Source: Nitrososphaerota archaeon
GTDB taxonomy: Archaea > Thermoproteota > Nitrososphaeria > Nitrososphaerales > UBA57
DNA length: 64,000 nucleotides
NCBI GenBank assembly: GCA_024860875.1
Contig: JACPSZ010000007.1
Coordinates: 1-64,000, forward strand
Direction: 5' to 3'
In this document: piece by piece, positions 40,717-49,607 of the stretch
How the letters are laid out: every line of letters begins with the position of its first letter
Position numbering within the stretch: position 1 is the first letter of the stretch
Made by a program: the position numbers and the translations under genes
The notes under the pieces: generated by a model
The model's database searches: none
What the model was told of the DNA's origin: nothing
What the model saw: only the letters and a program-made list of their open reading frames with translations

Positions 40717-41328
40717 TTGCCCAAGCTTACAGCGCCTGAAGATCTCTATTCGATCCTGCAGAAGGGCTCGATTAATTCGCTATTGTGCAGCGAACCCTCC
40801 GTCAGAAACTACTTCGTAGATTCTGTAGTTTCGCATTTGCTAAAAAGGGGAAAATCTGTCATATATTTCGACATTGACTCGTACTTTACGGCTTCAACTA
40901 TGAAGAAGGGAACGATGCCTGAAAACCTCTCCCTCATCTATCCGAAGGGCGAAGAAATTGATGATGCATTTGTCACTCTATTGTCATGGACAAAGCCGAA
41001 GTTTGATATTCTCGTAGTCGATTCTCTGACGACTTTCTACCATGTTAGCCCTATAGCAAAATTTTCGTCAAAGAACAGAAAACTTGGCTTCTACCTTGCC
41101 ATGCTCAGGGAATTTGCCAAGAAGGCAGATGCTCCGGTATTGATAATTAGTCACCAAATATTTAGGAAGGTAGATGCTGATTGGACTGCTGTATATTCTG
41201 GAGGGAGAGTTCTTAACTATCACAGCTCTTTGATGATAAGAGCCTCGATTGCACAGGCAACCATGAAACTTAAAATTCTTGAAGGTAAGAGCGTCAAAAA
41301 CTTAGAACTGGCCCTGAAAAACTACTGA
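40717..41328 (+). CDS. RecA/KaiC-fold protein with degenerate P-loop
   Basis: 203 residues. Walker B FDILVVDSLTTF near residue 107 and a RadA-like APVLIISHQIF near 145 mark a RecA/KaiC fold. Where Walker A should be (near residue 20) it has NSLLCSEPSVRNYF, without Gly-Lys-Thr/Ser, so ATP hydrolysis is unlikely. It may be a RadB/RadA paralogue that regulates or scaffolds recombination. TTG at 40717. Divergent from the RuvC/YqgF-like gene (52 bases between starts), suggesting shared regulation. Confidence 0.6.
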   Translation: MPKLTAPEDLYSILQKGSINSLLCSEPSVRNYFVDSVVSHLLKRGKSVIYFDIDSYFTASTMKKGTMPENLSLIYPKGEEIDDAFVTLLSWTKPKFDILVVDSLTTFYHVSPIAKFSSKNRKLGFYLAMLREFAKKADAPVLIISHQIFRKVDADWTAVYSGGRVLNYHSSLMIRASIAQATMKLKILEGKSVKNLELALKNY

Positions 41329-41759
41329 AAGCCTTTTAATCGCAAAAGCGTTATGCCTACGATGAAACTGAGCAGCAGGAGAACTATGCCTCCTATAATA
41401 TACGAATTGCCAAGCCTTCTCCCCATCGTCTGCCTCCCGCCCCTGTACATTAAGTAAACAGCAGCCGTGCCCATAGTAAGCACGAAAGCGTTCAAAACAA
41501 CCTCCGTTGTGCTCTGCGCCGATCTATTAGGAATTACAGGTATGCCTCCCAGATTGGCCCTCGAACCCTCGAGCAGTCCATTTACCACGCCGCCAGAGTA
41601 GAGGAATATAACCAATAGGTACAATGCGGGAATTATGCCCGAAACGAAGACTACAACGAAGTCTCCAAGGCTCCTGCCTCCAATTTTGATGTACTTTATC
41701 CTCTGCGTAAGCCTGTTCATTATTCTGTCAGCGCTACTTTTGATTCCCAAATACATCAC
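41322..41759 (-). CDS. three- to four-TM membrane protein
   Basis: 145 residues. Hydrophobic spans at about 30-50, 85-105 and 118-140, with an N-terminal positively charged tail (MNRLTQRIKYIKIGGRS). No motif recognised. It overlaps the small Cys-rich gene's stop (four bases) and is in an operon with it and topA. Confidence 0.55.
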   Translation of the reverse strand: MMYLGIKSSADRIMNRLTQRIKYIKIGGRSLGDFVVVFVSGIIPALYLLVIFLYSGGVVNGLLEGSRANLGGIPVIPNRSAQSTTEVVLNAFVLTMGTAAVYLMYRGGRQTMGRRLGNSYIIGGIVLLLLSFIVGITLLRLKGFQ

Positions 41760-41995
41760 GATTCTAATTTTTGCAGCTCTGCACGGGCTATGTCTTTAAC
41801 CCATTCTCCAGTATCAGGCAACTCTGAGACCCTTCTTAAGTAGTTTGTCCATACCATTTCGCCCATGCGCTCCCTCCAAGTTTTGAAGCCTGTTTCTAAG
41901 CTTTCGTACGCCAAAATATGATAACGACACAACGAATATCCTTTGCTAGTCTTTATTGCTGGCCTTCCGCAAAATTGACAGGTTTCTTCAGACAT
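41756..41995 (-). CDS. small CxxC zinc-finger-type protein
   Basis: 79 residues from ATG 41995 (MSEETCQFCGRPAIKTSKGY), inside the end of topA. CQFC near residue 6 and LCRYH near 22 form a C-x2-C ... C-x2-H zinc site; the rest is helical (ERMGEMVWTNYLRRVSEL). The overlap with topA suggests coupled translation. Likely a nucleic-acid-binding partner; family not recognised. Confidence 0.6.
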   Translation of the reverse strand: MSEETCQFCGRPAIKTSKGYSLCRYHILAYESLETGFKTWRERMGEMVWTNYLRRVSELPDTGEWVKDIARAELQKLES

Positions 41996-44084
41996 TTTTT
42001 GCACCTTTCTTTGTCGGACACGAAACATTGATGCAGAACTTCATCCGGTATCTACCAAACCTTGCTACGATTATGGGCCATTTGCAAGTATTACATTCTT
42101 TCTTTAAAGGTTTGATTATTCCTTTTTGAGGGAGTGGCGCCGAGGCTCTGCAACCGTTTGAATAATTAGTGCATCCCGCAAACCGCTTCCCAGTAGACTT
42201 CGACTTTATGATTCTCAACTTTCCTTTTTTGCAGACGGGGCAGTTTCCGAGTACATATTCTGCAGCAATAGCAGTCTTTACTGCATAGCTTAGACGCTTC
42301 CCGATTTCTTTCTCTGAGCTCTTCATGGAGGATAGCGATTCATCAAGATCTGCAATCGCCTTTTCTATGACCTGCTCCCCGTGAATCTTGCCTGCTTCGA
42401 TATTCTCCAAAGAGCCTTCGATCTCTCTTGTCATTTCCACGGACAGAATTGCTGAGCTGTATGCCTGCATGGTCTCGACGACTGCAAAGCCTATCGGCGT
42501 AGCCATAATGGAAGAATCGGTTATGTACCCTCTGTCGTATAGCGTTCGGATTATCTCCGAGCGCGTAGCCTTTGTCCCGATTGACTCTTCTTCCATCTTT
42601 GCCAGAAGGCTGCTTTGATTGTACCTTGGAGGAGGTTGTTCAAGTTTGTCGTGCATGCTCACTTTGAGAACCTTTACCCTCTCGCCTTCAGTGAAATCTG
42701 GCAGAGCTCTATCCTCATGCATTATGTAATCTGAATAGAATTCTAGCCATCCAAGGCTGATCGTCGTTCGTCCGTTCAGCTTGAACTTGTATCCTGCAAT
42801 GTCGATTATTACGGAAATTCTTTCTCTAAGTGCTGCTTCGGCAAATACAGCTAAAAACCTATTTACGATCAAAGCATAAAGTTTGAACTCTTTTGCTTCG
42901 AGCTGCCTCTTCGGATGCTCTCCAGTTGGGTATATTGCAGGATGAGCTGGGTCGTCTTTTGGCCCTTCATGCGGCACTAATTTCCCAGCCAATGTTAACA
43001 TAGCATGCTGCCTGAATGCAGAAATCTCTGCGAGGTCCTGTAGAATCTTCTTGTAGTTTATCGATGGAGGGAGTTTTTGTGACGAAGTTCTTGGATATGA
43101 AATTAATGCGTCAAGGTATAAGCGCTCGGCAAGGGCAAGCGTTTGGCTCGGGGTTAATCCTATGCACCTGTACGCCTCTCTCTGCAGGTCGCCCAAATTG
43201 AAAGGTGTTGGAGGGGATTCTTTGAAGCGGCTTCTCTTAACTTCGTCAACAACTCCGTCCTTGCCTATGCAGTCATCGACGATCTTCTCTGCTAGTTTTA
43301 GTTCGAAAACCTTCTCTTTTTCATAATTTGCAGTTAATTTTTGACCGTCCTTTTCGACTAATGCATCTATGCTCCAGTATGGCAGGGGTACAAAGGTTCT
43401 GATTTCTACCTCCCTCCCAACTACAAAGGAAAGTGTAGGCCCCTGAACTCTCCCTATAGACATAGAACGAAAGCCCTTGCTTGCAGCGTAGATTGACTGC
43501 TGCAGCGCCCTTGAAAGATTAATTCCATAGATGAAGTCTATAACGTGCCTCGTCCTTCCAGCTTCAGCAAGGTTCCCTCCCAATCCGACTTTTGCAGTTG
43601 CTATCGCATATCTTAATTCATCGGCAGTGAGCGTAGAGAATTTTGCCCTTAGCGCCCAAGATTCCTTGCCGTTGCATGCATACTTGAGTATGTTGTAGCC
43701 TATCGTTTCTCCTTCGATGTCGAAGTCACACGAGTTGATGAATTTAGATGCGTTTTTCGATAATTCAGAAATTACCCTTATCCTCTCCGCAACGTATGAT
43801 TTCCCCTTCTGTGCTTGGTGCAACGGTACCCATTCAACGTCATATACAGGGTATACGGTCCTCTTCTTTGCCGTATCCGCAACTGTGTAAAGATGTCCTG
43901 CGGCAGAGCAGATGATGTACCTTTTCGTTTCTCTCTCGACCAAGAAGACTTCGGAATTTCCAACCCTTTTGCTCTCCAATTTCTGCATTTTCAGAGCGTC
44001 AGCGACCCTCCTTGCTGTATCTGGCTTCTCGCAGATTACAAGTGAGTATTCTCCTCTGTGCGTAAAATCTTCTAGAGCCGACAT
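41988..44084 (-). CDS. topA: type IA DNA topoisomerase
   Basis: 698 residues. Toprim N-terminus (LVICEKPDTARRVADAL near residue 14; acidic motif in NSCDFDIEGETIGY near 118), the active-site Tyr in LISYPRTSSQKL near residue 330, and domain with RIYMxxSIGRVQGPTL near 210 (SIGRVQGPTLSFVVGRE). C-terminal zinc clusters CPVCKKGKLR..CTNYSNGC and CNTCKWPI..CINVSC. It relaxes or decatenates DNA by single-strand passage. The small Cys-rich protein and a membrane protein follow in one operon. Confidence 0.95.
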   Translation of the reverse strand: MSALEDFTHRGEYSLVICEKPDTARRVADALKMQKLESKRVGNSEVFLVERETKRYIICSAAGHLYTVADTAKKRTVYPVYDVEWVPLHQAQKGKSYVAERIRVISELSKNASKFINSCDFDIEGETIGYNILKYACNGKESWALRAKFSTLTADELRYAIATAKVGLGGNLAEAGRTRHVIDFIYGINLSRALQQSIYAASKGFRSMSIGRVQGPTLSFVVGREVEIRTFVPLPYWSIDALVEKDGQKLTANYEKEKVFELKLAEKIVDDCIGKDGVVDEVKRSRFKESPPTPFNLGDLQREAYRCIGLTPSQTLALAERLYLDALISYPRTSSQKLPPSINYKKILQDLAEISAFRQHAMLTLAGKLVPHEGPKDDPAHPAIYPTGEHPKRQLEAKEFKLYALIVNRFLAVFAEAALRERISVIIDIAGYKFKLNGRTTISLGWLEFYSDYIMHEDRALPDFTEGERVKVLKVSMHDKLEQPPPRYNQSSLLAKMEEESIGTKATRSEIIRTLYDRGYITDSSIMATPIGFAVVETMQAYSSAILSVEMTREIEGSLENIEAGKIHGEQVIEKAIADLDESLSSMKSSEKEIGKRLSYAVKTAIAAEYVLGNCPVCKKGKLRIIKSKSTGKRFAGCTNYSNGCRASAPLPQKGIIKPLKKECNTCKWPIIVARFGRYRMKFCINVSCPTKKGAKNV

Positions 44085-44123
44085 CCAAACTCGCTGATTT
44101 GAGGAATTACTTAACCTTGAATC

Positions 44124-44873
44124 TTACAGTATGTACGGCAGAGCATCCTTGGTTCCAATTATGTCACCGTTTAGCGTCATTATCATAGCCTCTTGGACAT
44201 ATTCAGATACTCTCCTAATCGCTGGGGAAATTATCCTTCCCCTATTGGAAGTAAAGCCAAGAGCGCTGAGTTCCCTATTGAACGATGGCAAAACTATCAA
44301 ATCCACGTATCCTGTAGCCCTGTTTTCAAACATCGAAGACTTTTTGACCTTTAACATAAGCCATGTCTGACTCCCGCTCAACGGACTTCCTTTCCTACTG
44401 TAAGTCGGATGCAAGTGTCCCATGATCAACTTGTCGATCCTGCTGAAAGATGTTGGAGGCTTCATGTGTCCGTGAAACATTCCGATATTTCCAATTTTGA
44501 TGCCCTGAGGCTGCTCAAGAATCAAATCAGAAGGTACCAAAGGCTCCAAGCCTCCGTCATGGTTTCCAGGTATAATCGTCGTTGGAATCTCTGAAACTAC
44601 TTTTTCAAAGAACGGAGGGACCTCCTTCCATTCAGTGTTGGTAACTTCATTGACGCTATACTTTACGTCGCCGAGTATGACAAGGGAATTTGGCTTCTCC
44701 TTCTCTACCATCTGCATCAGTTCAGCGACAAGTTTGTACGTTGAGCTTGGAATTCTGACGCCTGACTTTATGAATCTCTCTTCAAAGCCTATGTGCAGGT
44801 CGCTTATTATGATGGTTCTTTTGCCCTTTTCTTCGACGAGCAGTGCTGGATGAGGGTACAGTATCTTTAGCAA
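44124..44873 (-). CDS. calcineurin-like metallophosphoesterase (archaeal SbcD-related)
   Basis: 249 residues with all the metallophosphoesterase motifs: ISDLHIGFE near residue 24, VILGDVKYS near 64, PGNHDGG near 98, MFHGHMKP near 132 and IMGHLHPTY near 150. This matches the short archaeal SbcD-related phosphoesterase family (TIGR00024 type). It probably hydrolyses phosphodiesters; the substrate is not known. It lies just after topA on the same strand. Confidence 0.85.
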   Translation of the reverse strand: MLKILYPHPALLVEEKGKRTIIISDLHIGFEERFIKSGVRIPSSTYKLVAELMQMVEKEKPNSLVILGDVKYSVNEVTNTEWKEVPPFFEKVVSEIPTTIIPGNHDGGLEPLVPSDLILEQPQGIKIGNIGMFHGHMKPPTSFSRIDKLIMGHLHPTYSRKGSPLSGSQTWLMLKVKKSSMFENRATGYVDLIVLPSFNRELSALGFTSNRGRIISPAIRRVSEYVQEAMIMTLNGDIIGTKDALPYIL

Positions 44874-44930
44874 CTTTTTGTTTCTAGACGTTCATCGGGT
44901 ATATTAATGAACGGAAACTTTCAATAATCG

Positions 44931-45254
44931 TTGCGCAGGCCTGCAAAAGAGATGGTCGAGGAGATTGTCAATGAAGGGAGGGTTAAGCTTCATAGATTCA
45001 ATCCGAGCGGGAGAGAGATATGGACTGTCGTCGGGAGCAGAGGAGATCAATTAGTCATAGAGTCTCAGCCGTATTGCACGTGCAAGCACTTCCATTTTGC
45101 AGTCCTCGGAGGTAGGGACGAAACCTGCTACCATCTGTCAGCCGTTAAGAAGGCTAAGCAGGCTTCAAAATTTGTCAAAATTGAGATAGACGATGAAGAG
45201 TACGGAAGGTTTCTTTCTATGTTGGCAAGCGATTTACCTCCAGACTTGGTTTAG
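44931..45254 (+). CDS. SWIM zinc-finger protein
   Basis: 107 residues. The SWIM motif CTCKHFHFAV followed by ETCYH (near residues 46-63) gives a C-x-C-xn-C-x-H zinc site. SWIM proteins bind DNA or protein partners, and in archaea they often lie near recombination genes. TTG at 44931. The rest is a small N-terminal beta domain. It is separate from the next gene by 38 bases. Confidence 0.75.
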   Translation: MRRPAKEMVEEIVNEGRVKLHRFNPSGREIWTVVGSRGDQLVIESQPYCTCKHFHFAVLGGRDETCYHLSAVKKAKQASKFVKIEIDDEEYGRFLSMLASDLPPDLV

Positions 45255-45292
45255 GACTATCTATATGAGGTACTGATTTTCTTCATCGCATA

Positions 45293-46234
45293 TTGGACAA
45301 AGCAATTACTTGGCTCCTCGACGAGAAACAGCCCTCAGTTAGATACTATGCGCTAAAAGATCTGCTTGATAGACCAGACAACGACCCCGATGTCAAAGAA
45401 GCATATAACATGATCCCAAAAAAGGGCTGGGCTGCTTCCATACTGAAGGAGCAACTCCCTGATGGGTACTGGGCATCGAATCAGAGCCTTTACCGCCCGA
45501 AATATTCTGGAACCAATTGGAAGCTGATAGTTCTTTCAGATTTAGGATTAACATCAAAAGACCCAAGAGTAAGAAAGACATGTGAGTTCTTCCTCAAGAC
45601 ATATCCTAAACCAGATGGAGGCTTTGGAGGCCCAAAGGCGGAAGGAGGACACTTTTGCATAACCGGCAACCTTGGTAGAGTATTGATCAAATTAGGCTAT
45701 TCAGAAAACAGGCATGTCAAAAATGCACTGAACTGGCTTGTCGAGCATCAAAAGGAAGATGGAGGGTGGCACTGCTTTAACTCTAAAAAGGGAACTCTTG
45801 ACTGCTGGGAAGCCCTAAGCGCGTTTGCTGCACTGCCAAAACAAAAATGGACGAAGAGCATCAAAAATTCTGTTGAGCATGGAGCGGAATTTTTCCTGCA
45901 GAGAGAGCTGCACAAGGAAGGCAAAAGATACGAGCCGTGGTTCCGCTTCCATTATCCCATACATTATTATTATGATATACTCGTTGGGCTCGACACAATA
46001 ACTGCCTTGGGCTATACAGATGACAAAAGGTTAGCATTTGCGTTAAAACATCTCCGCAAGAGACGTAAGGAAGGAAAATGGATTCTGGATGCAATACACC
46101 CAGACATATCTCCGAACGATCCATATCAATTAACACCTCCTTTTTACAGATTAGCGTTAGAGAGAGCGGGCAGGCCAAGCAGGTGGATTACTTTGATAGC
46201 CCTGAAAGTGCTGAAAAGAGTTGAAGATTCCTAG
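45293..46234 (+). CDS. prenyltransferase/squalene-cyclase-like alpha-alpha toroid protein
   Basis: 313 residues of alpha-alpha toroid repeats with DGGFGGPKAEGGHF near residue 110 and KEDGGWHCFNSKKG near 155 (QW-like repeats), and a final YxLTPPFYRLAL. The layout belongs to the terpene cyclase/prenyltransferase repeat superfamily, but no DxDD or DDxxD active site is apparent. Often misnamed as a nitrogen-fixation protein in other genomes. The next gene begins immediately after its stop, so they form an operon. Confidence 0.6.
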   Translation: MDKAITWLLDEKQPSVRYYALKDLLDRPDNDPDVKEAYNMIPKKGWAASILKEQLPDGYWASNQSLYRPKYSGTNWKLIVLSDLGLTSKDPRVRKTCEFFLKTYPKPDGGFGGPKAEGGHFCITGNLGRVLIKLGYSENRHVKNALNWLVEHQKEDGGWHCFNSKKGTLDCWEALSAFAALPKQKWTKSIKNSVEHGAEFFLQRELHKEGKRYEPWFRFHYPIHYYYDILVGLDTITALGYTDDKRLAFALKHLRKRRKEGKWILDAIHPDISPNDPYQLTPPFYRLALERAGRPSRWITLIALKVLKRVEDS

Positions 46235-46762
46235 ATGTCGCTTGAGATTGCCAAGCAGTACGAGGATTTTGTAAGGAAGGTTTCTCCTCAAGTTGCAGAG
46301 CTTTTAGGCGTAAAGAATCGCAAGATCAAAATAATATTTGCAAGCACAGTAGAGTATCCAGTTCTCGGGGTTACGAGTGGGAGGACAATATTTCTTAATA
46401 CAGAATGGTTTGGCAGGCATCCAAACGATCACGGGACAATAGTGCATGAAATTGCCCATGCAGTAATGGACATCAACGTAGCTCTTGAACTTGAGAGTTG
46501 GCTGATCGAGGGGCTTGCAGACTATGCAAGAGTTGCTCTGGGCTATCCCACCTTAACAGGACTTTCACCAGACTACGATCCAGAGAGGCTCTTTGAGGGC
46601 TATGAACCTACTGCCCACTTCTTCCTGTGGATGAAGAGCAAGTACGGAGACATGGAGATCAAGAATATTGCAAGGAGCATTTCGGAGATGCAGGTCTTTG
46701 ACGTTGAAAAATTGCGGAGGTTATTGCAAGAATACAAGAAGGATAACGAAAGATCACTCTAG
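46235..46762 (+). CDS. HExxH zinc peptidase, basic-secretory-like
   Basis: 175 residues. IVHEIAHAVMDINVALE near residue 70 has HExxH followed by a later Glu in the ESWLIEGLADYARV helix, as in zincin peptidases of the basic secretory protein or peptidase MA families. No signal peptide. It is directly abutted to the toroid gene (ATG after TAG), so the two are cotranscribed. Substrate unknown. Confidence 0.65.
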   Translation: MSLEIAKQYEDFVRKVSPQVAELLGVKNRKIKIIFASTVEYPVLGVTSGRTIFLNTEWFGRHPNDHGTIVHEIAHAVMDINVALELESWLIEGLADYARVALGYPTLTGLSPDYDPERLFEGYEPTAHFFLWMKSKYGDMEIKNIARSISEMQVFDVEKLRRLLQEYKKDNERSL

Positions 46763-47035
46763 CTCGAACTTTAGTACTGCTTCTTTGTCCTGTAGCTTCA
46801 CAGCGTCTGATACAATGTTCTTCTCATGCTCCGTAAGTTTCCTGTAACGCTGCCCTTTTACATTCTCGCCGTCTTTTGCTAAGCCGAGATACTTTCCAGC
46901 AACAAAGTAAGCATGCGAATTTGGAAATTTCCAGACCGTAGCCACATCTGTTGGAGATATTGCTATGTACAGAGGAGTTTTCTGGAATTGCCCCTTCTTG
47001 TCAAGAGGGATGATAATTTCTGCACCTGAAGACAT
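46754..47035 (-). CDS. hypothetical protein, 93 aa
   Basis: 93 residues with a short beta-rich start (GAEIIIPLDKKGQFQKT), a Trp/Phe/Tyr-containing middle (VATVWKFPNSHAYFVAG) and an acidic C-terminal helix. No family recognised. It lies 36 bases after the rhodanese gene on the same strand and overlaps the peptidase gene's 3' end, so it is the last gene of the tusA-rhodanese transcript or a separate one. Confidence 0.5.
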   Translation of the reverse strand: MSSGAEIIIPLDKKGQFQKTPLYIAISPTDVATVWKFPNSHAYFVAGKYLGLAKDGENVKGQRYRKLTEHEKNIVSDAVKLQDKEAVLKFELE

Positions 47036-47071
47036 CTGGCACCTTTGTTGGAAATGTGCCTAAAATATGCT

Positions 47072-47872
47072 TCATTGTTCTACGGGCAAGTCTTCCCTAG
47101 CACTCCACTCTGAAAACGATCTATCGTAGATTTTGACATTTGGATAGCCTGCAAGTCTCAATGCCAGAAAGGTGTGCGATGCTCTCTCTCCTACCTGACA
47201 ATAAGCGATAACCTCTTTGTCTTTTGTTATCCCTTTACTGCTGAATAATTTTTCTAATTCATTCTTGTCTTTGAAGAGTTTCTCCATGCTTGCACCCTCG
47301 AACCAAGGCAGGTTAACGCTGTTAGGAATCCTTCCCGGGCGAGGGGAAGAAGCTATCAGCCCTTCGTACTCTTCAGGATTTCTCGTATCTACAAGAATTA
47401 CATTAGGCTTTCCAAGATTAGAAGATATGTACTCTGCAGAAACCCTATAGTCATCGTTTGTCTTTGCAGTGAATTTTGCTGGCTGCGGCTTTGCAACATC
47501 TCTTGTAACGAGATAGCCCTTCATCCTCCATGCGCTAAAAGAAATTTCGAGCAAAGCGACATTGGCACCATAAAATTCGAGCACCCAGAACAGTTTCGAT
47601 GCGGAAGTTCCACCTCTGTCCCCATAAATTATGATCTTTGAATTATTGCTGACACCTTTTTCGGAGAGTAAAGCCTCAATTCTTTCTTTCGGAGCGATGT
47701 CAAAGAAGGGCTTTGAAGGGTCAAAGTCGACTATTTTTTCGTAATGTATCAAGACTGCATTTGGAATATGCCCCGTTGAATACTCTACTGGACTCCTCAT
47801 GTCGAATATTCTGACATTATTATCGTTGAGATGTTGCAGGACCCATTCCGCAGGAACCAGAATCTCTGGCAT
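47072..47872 (-). CDS. two-domain thiosulfate/3-mercaptopyruvate sulfurtransferase (rhodanese)
   Basis: 266 residues. N-terminal rhodanese domain without Cys (SKIIIYGDRGGTSASK), C-terminal domain with active-site EVIAYCQVGERASHT near residue 222, the usual two-domain layout in which the second domain carries the persulfide Cys. It moves sulfane sulfur. Its ATG overlaps the stop of the tusA-like gene by one base, forming a sulfur-relay operon that is divergent from the SelD-like gene. Confidence 0.85.
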   Translation of the reverse strand: MPEILVPAEWVLQHLNDNNVRIFDMRSPVEYSTGHIPNAVLIHYEKIVDFDPSKPFFDIAPKERIEALLSEKGVSNNSKIIIYGDRGGTSASKLFWVLEFYGANVALLEISFSAWRMKGYLVTRDVAKPQPAKFTAKTNDDYRVSAEYISSNLGKPNVILVDTRNPEEYEGLIASSPRPGRIPNSVNLPWFEGASMEKLFKDKNELEKLFSSKGITKDKEVIAYCQVGERASHTFLALRLAGYPNVKIYDRSFSEWSAREDLPVEQ

Positions 47873-48105
47873 TAGACTTTCCTCTTGACGTAGAATTTGA
47901 ACGTTTCATTTTCCTGCTGCATTGAGATTAGATCATGTCCAGCCCTCCTAACCCAAGCAGGTATGTCCTCCTTTGCAGCTGGATCAGTCGCTATTACCTC
48001 TAAAACTCCTCCCACGGGAACCTGCGATATGGCTTGCTTTGCTTTTATTACTGGCATGGGGCATAGCATTCCCTTGACATCGAGAGTCTTAGCTGTTGCG
48101 CTCAT
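47872..48105 (-). CDS. TusA-family sulfur carrier
   Basis: 77 residues. TusA/SirA fold with the motif LDVKGMLCPMPVIKAK, whose Cys (in CPxP) carries a persulfide. The remainder (GGVLEVIATDPAAKEDIPAW) fits the family's beta sheet and helix. It lies first in the minus-strand operon with the rhodanese. The gap to the SelD-like gene holds a copy of the shared palindrome. Likely passes sulfur from rhodanese to a downstream acceptor. Confidence 0.9.
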   Translation of the reverse strand: MSATAKTLDVKGMLCPMPVIKAKQAISQVPVGGVLEVIATDPAAKEDIPAWVRRAGHDLISMQQENETFKFYVKRKV

Positions 48106-48116
48106 CTATGGTACAT

Positions 48117-48131
48117 TAAAACGCCGTTATA
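48117..48131. promoter_or_regulatory. shared palindromic operator, copy A (imperfect)
   Basis: TAAAACGCCGTTATA, core AACG-C-CGTT. It lies in the 38-base gap between the divergent tusA-like (start 48105) and SelD-like genes and abuts a TATA-like run (GTTATATCTAAAT). Other copies at 50069 and 56423. Confidence 0.6.
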
Positions 48132-48143
48132 TCTAAATACTTA

Positions 48144-49607
48144 TTGTTATTTTTTCATGAAACGTTGCCTTCTGACACAGTCGCAATAGAAGAGTTCTGG
48201 GATCGAGTTGCTAGATATCGAGAGATGGGCATGGATCCTCTACGCTGGGTCGCTGGCTGTGCCGTAAAAGTTGATCTTACAACTGTAGTGTATCCAGCAT
48301 TGAGAAGGCTTAGACCGACTCTAAAGGGTTTGGGAGTTACGGTAGGGCATAGGGAGGATGCGGACATTTTCCCTCTAGGAAAGGAAGAGCCCGTAGTTAC
48401 TAGGAGAATATACGACCCAAAGAAGCCTTCTGTTGATTCAAAAGATCTAAAGAGGATAAACCCGAAGAGGGCCATTTCTTTGGTTCAGGTGCATCAAAGA
48501 GGTGCAGAGAACGAGAAGACGTTTGGAGACTTTTTACTCTCTGTCTATAACGAAATTGGAAAGTCAGGTATTAACTTCTTTGTGGGGAAAGGCCATTCAA
48601 TTATTACTGCTTATCCAGATGCTGAATTTACCCTGTTTGATTTTATTTCGCACAAAGAGGGAGGTGCAGAAGGATGGACTCTTGCCAACAACGATACAAT
48701 ACAAGTGATCGATCCTACATTGGATCCTGGTTCTGCAGAGCAGACGGAAGTAGGAGTGTGCAACTCTTTGAACGATCTGATAACCCTTGGCTGCTACGAG
48801 AATTTGCGGTTATTGCCCGTAATAGATGCTCCAAACGAAGAGCTTGCAAAGAAAGTATATGGTCACATGAAGGCTTTCGCCGCAAAAAATGGGATCAAGA
48901 TGGTTGATGCTGAATCTCCAAACAAAAGGAAATTGCTGATCGGCGCGACTTTCTTAGGAGACATGAGGAAGGAGCCTCCAATACACGAAGAGAACCTCGA
49001 AGAGGGGATGAAGGTACTTGTCAGCAGGCCATTAGGCGATTTAGCACCTATCAATACCTACCTTTCAGCACTTGCAGATGAAGCTTTCATGAAGGCTCTG
49101 GAGGAGCAGGGTAGCAGCTTGGAAGAAGTCCAAAAGGCGAAGAATCAGGTCATAGCCACGATGCGCCTGCCCAATCTAAAGATCGGAAAGATAATCAACG
49201 AATATTTGCCAGAATATTGGGAAGCCTTCGACCCTTCGGAGCATATTGTTTCTACAGGCGATGTTTCAGGCCCGGGGATTCTGATATTCCAAGAGCTTGC
49301 AGAGAAGGCTAAGGTCGATATTGCTCTTAATGAGATCCCTCTAGGCTTTCCAAAATTCGTCAAGTTCGTCACGGAGCACTTCCTTATGGACAACGCCACA
49401 GCAGGCACAAATGGCGCTGTAGCAATAATTGCAAGGGACAGCATAATTAATGAAGTTCAAGCAAAACTAAGGAAAGAGGGATATGAACCAAAGGTTATAG
49501 GCATGGTGTTGGGTAAAGGAGAGGGAGTTCTTAGGGTTGGCGAGGAGGTTACACAGATGATAGCGTCGCAGCCTCAACTGAATGAATTGGTGATAGAGAG
49601 GAAATGA
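48144..49607 (+). CDS. SelD-like protein of the AIR-synthase (PurM) family
   Basis: 487 residues. ATP-binding PurM/SelD architecture: near residue 30 the segment WVAGCAVKVDLTTVVYPAL resembles the SelD active site (AGCGCKI-type) with Cys and Lys kept; VGVCNSLNDLITLGCYENL near residue 208 and the C-terminal GTNGAVAIIARD near 420 fit the family. SelD makes selenophosphate from selenide and ATP; Sec machinery is not visible here, so thiophosphate or another substrate is possible. TTG at 48144 or TTG 48165 are candidate starts; the latter suits a leaderless message after the TATA. It is followed by a second TusA-like gene overlapping by four bases. Confidence 0.7.
   Translation: MLFFHETLPSDTVAIEEFWDRVARYREMGMDPLRWVAGCAVKVDLTTVVYPALRRLRPTLKGLGVTVGHREDADIFPLGKEEPVVTRRIYDPKKPSVDSKDLKRINPKRAISLVQVHQRGAENEKTFGDFLLSVYNEIGKSGINFFVGKGHSIITAYPDAEFTLFDFISHKEGGAEGWTLANNDTIQVIDPTLDPGSAEQTEVGVCNSLNDLITLGCYENLRLLPVIDAPNEELAKKVYGHMKAFAAKNGIKMVDAESPNKRKLLIGATFLGDMRKEPPIHEENLEEGMKVLVSRPLGDLAPINTYLSALADEAFMKALEEQGSSLEEVQKAKNQVIATMRLPNLKIGKIINEYLPEYWEAFDPSEHIVSTGDVSGPGILIFQELAEKAKVDIALNEIPLGFPKFVKFVTEHFLMDNATAGTNGAVAIIARDSIINEVQAKLRKEGYEPKVIGMVLGKGEGVLRVGEEVTQMIASQPQLNELVIERK

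Noticed and set aside
45293-46234. Nitrogen-fixation protein
   Set aside because: A misnomer for the alpha-alpha toroid family; no nitrogenase motifs are present.
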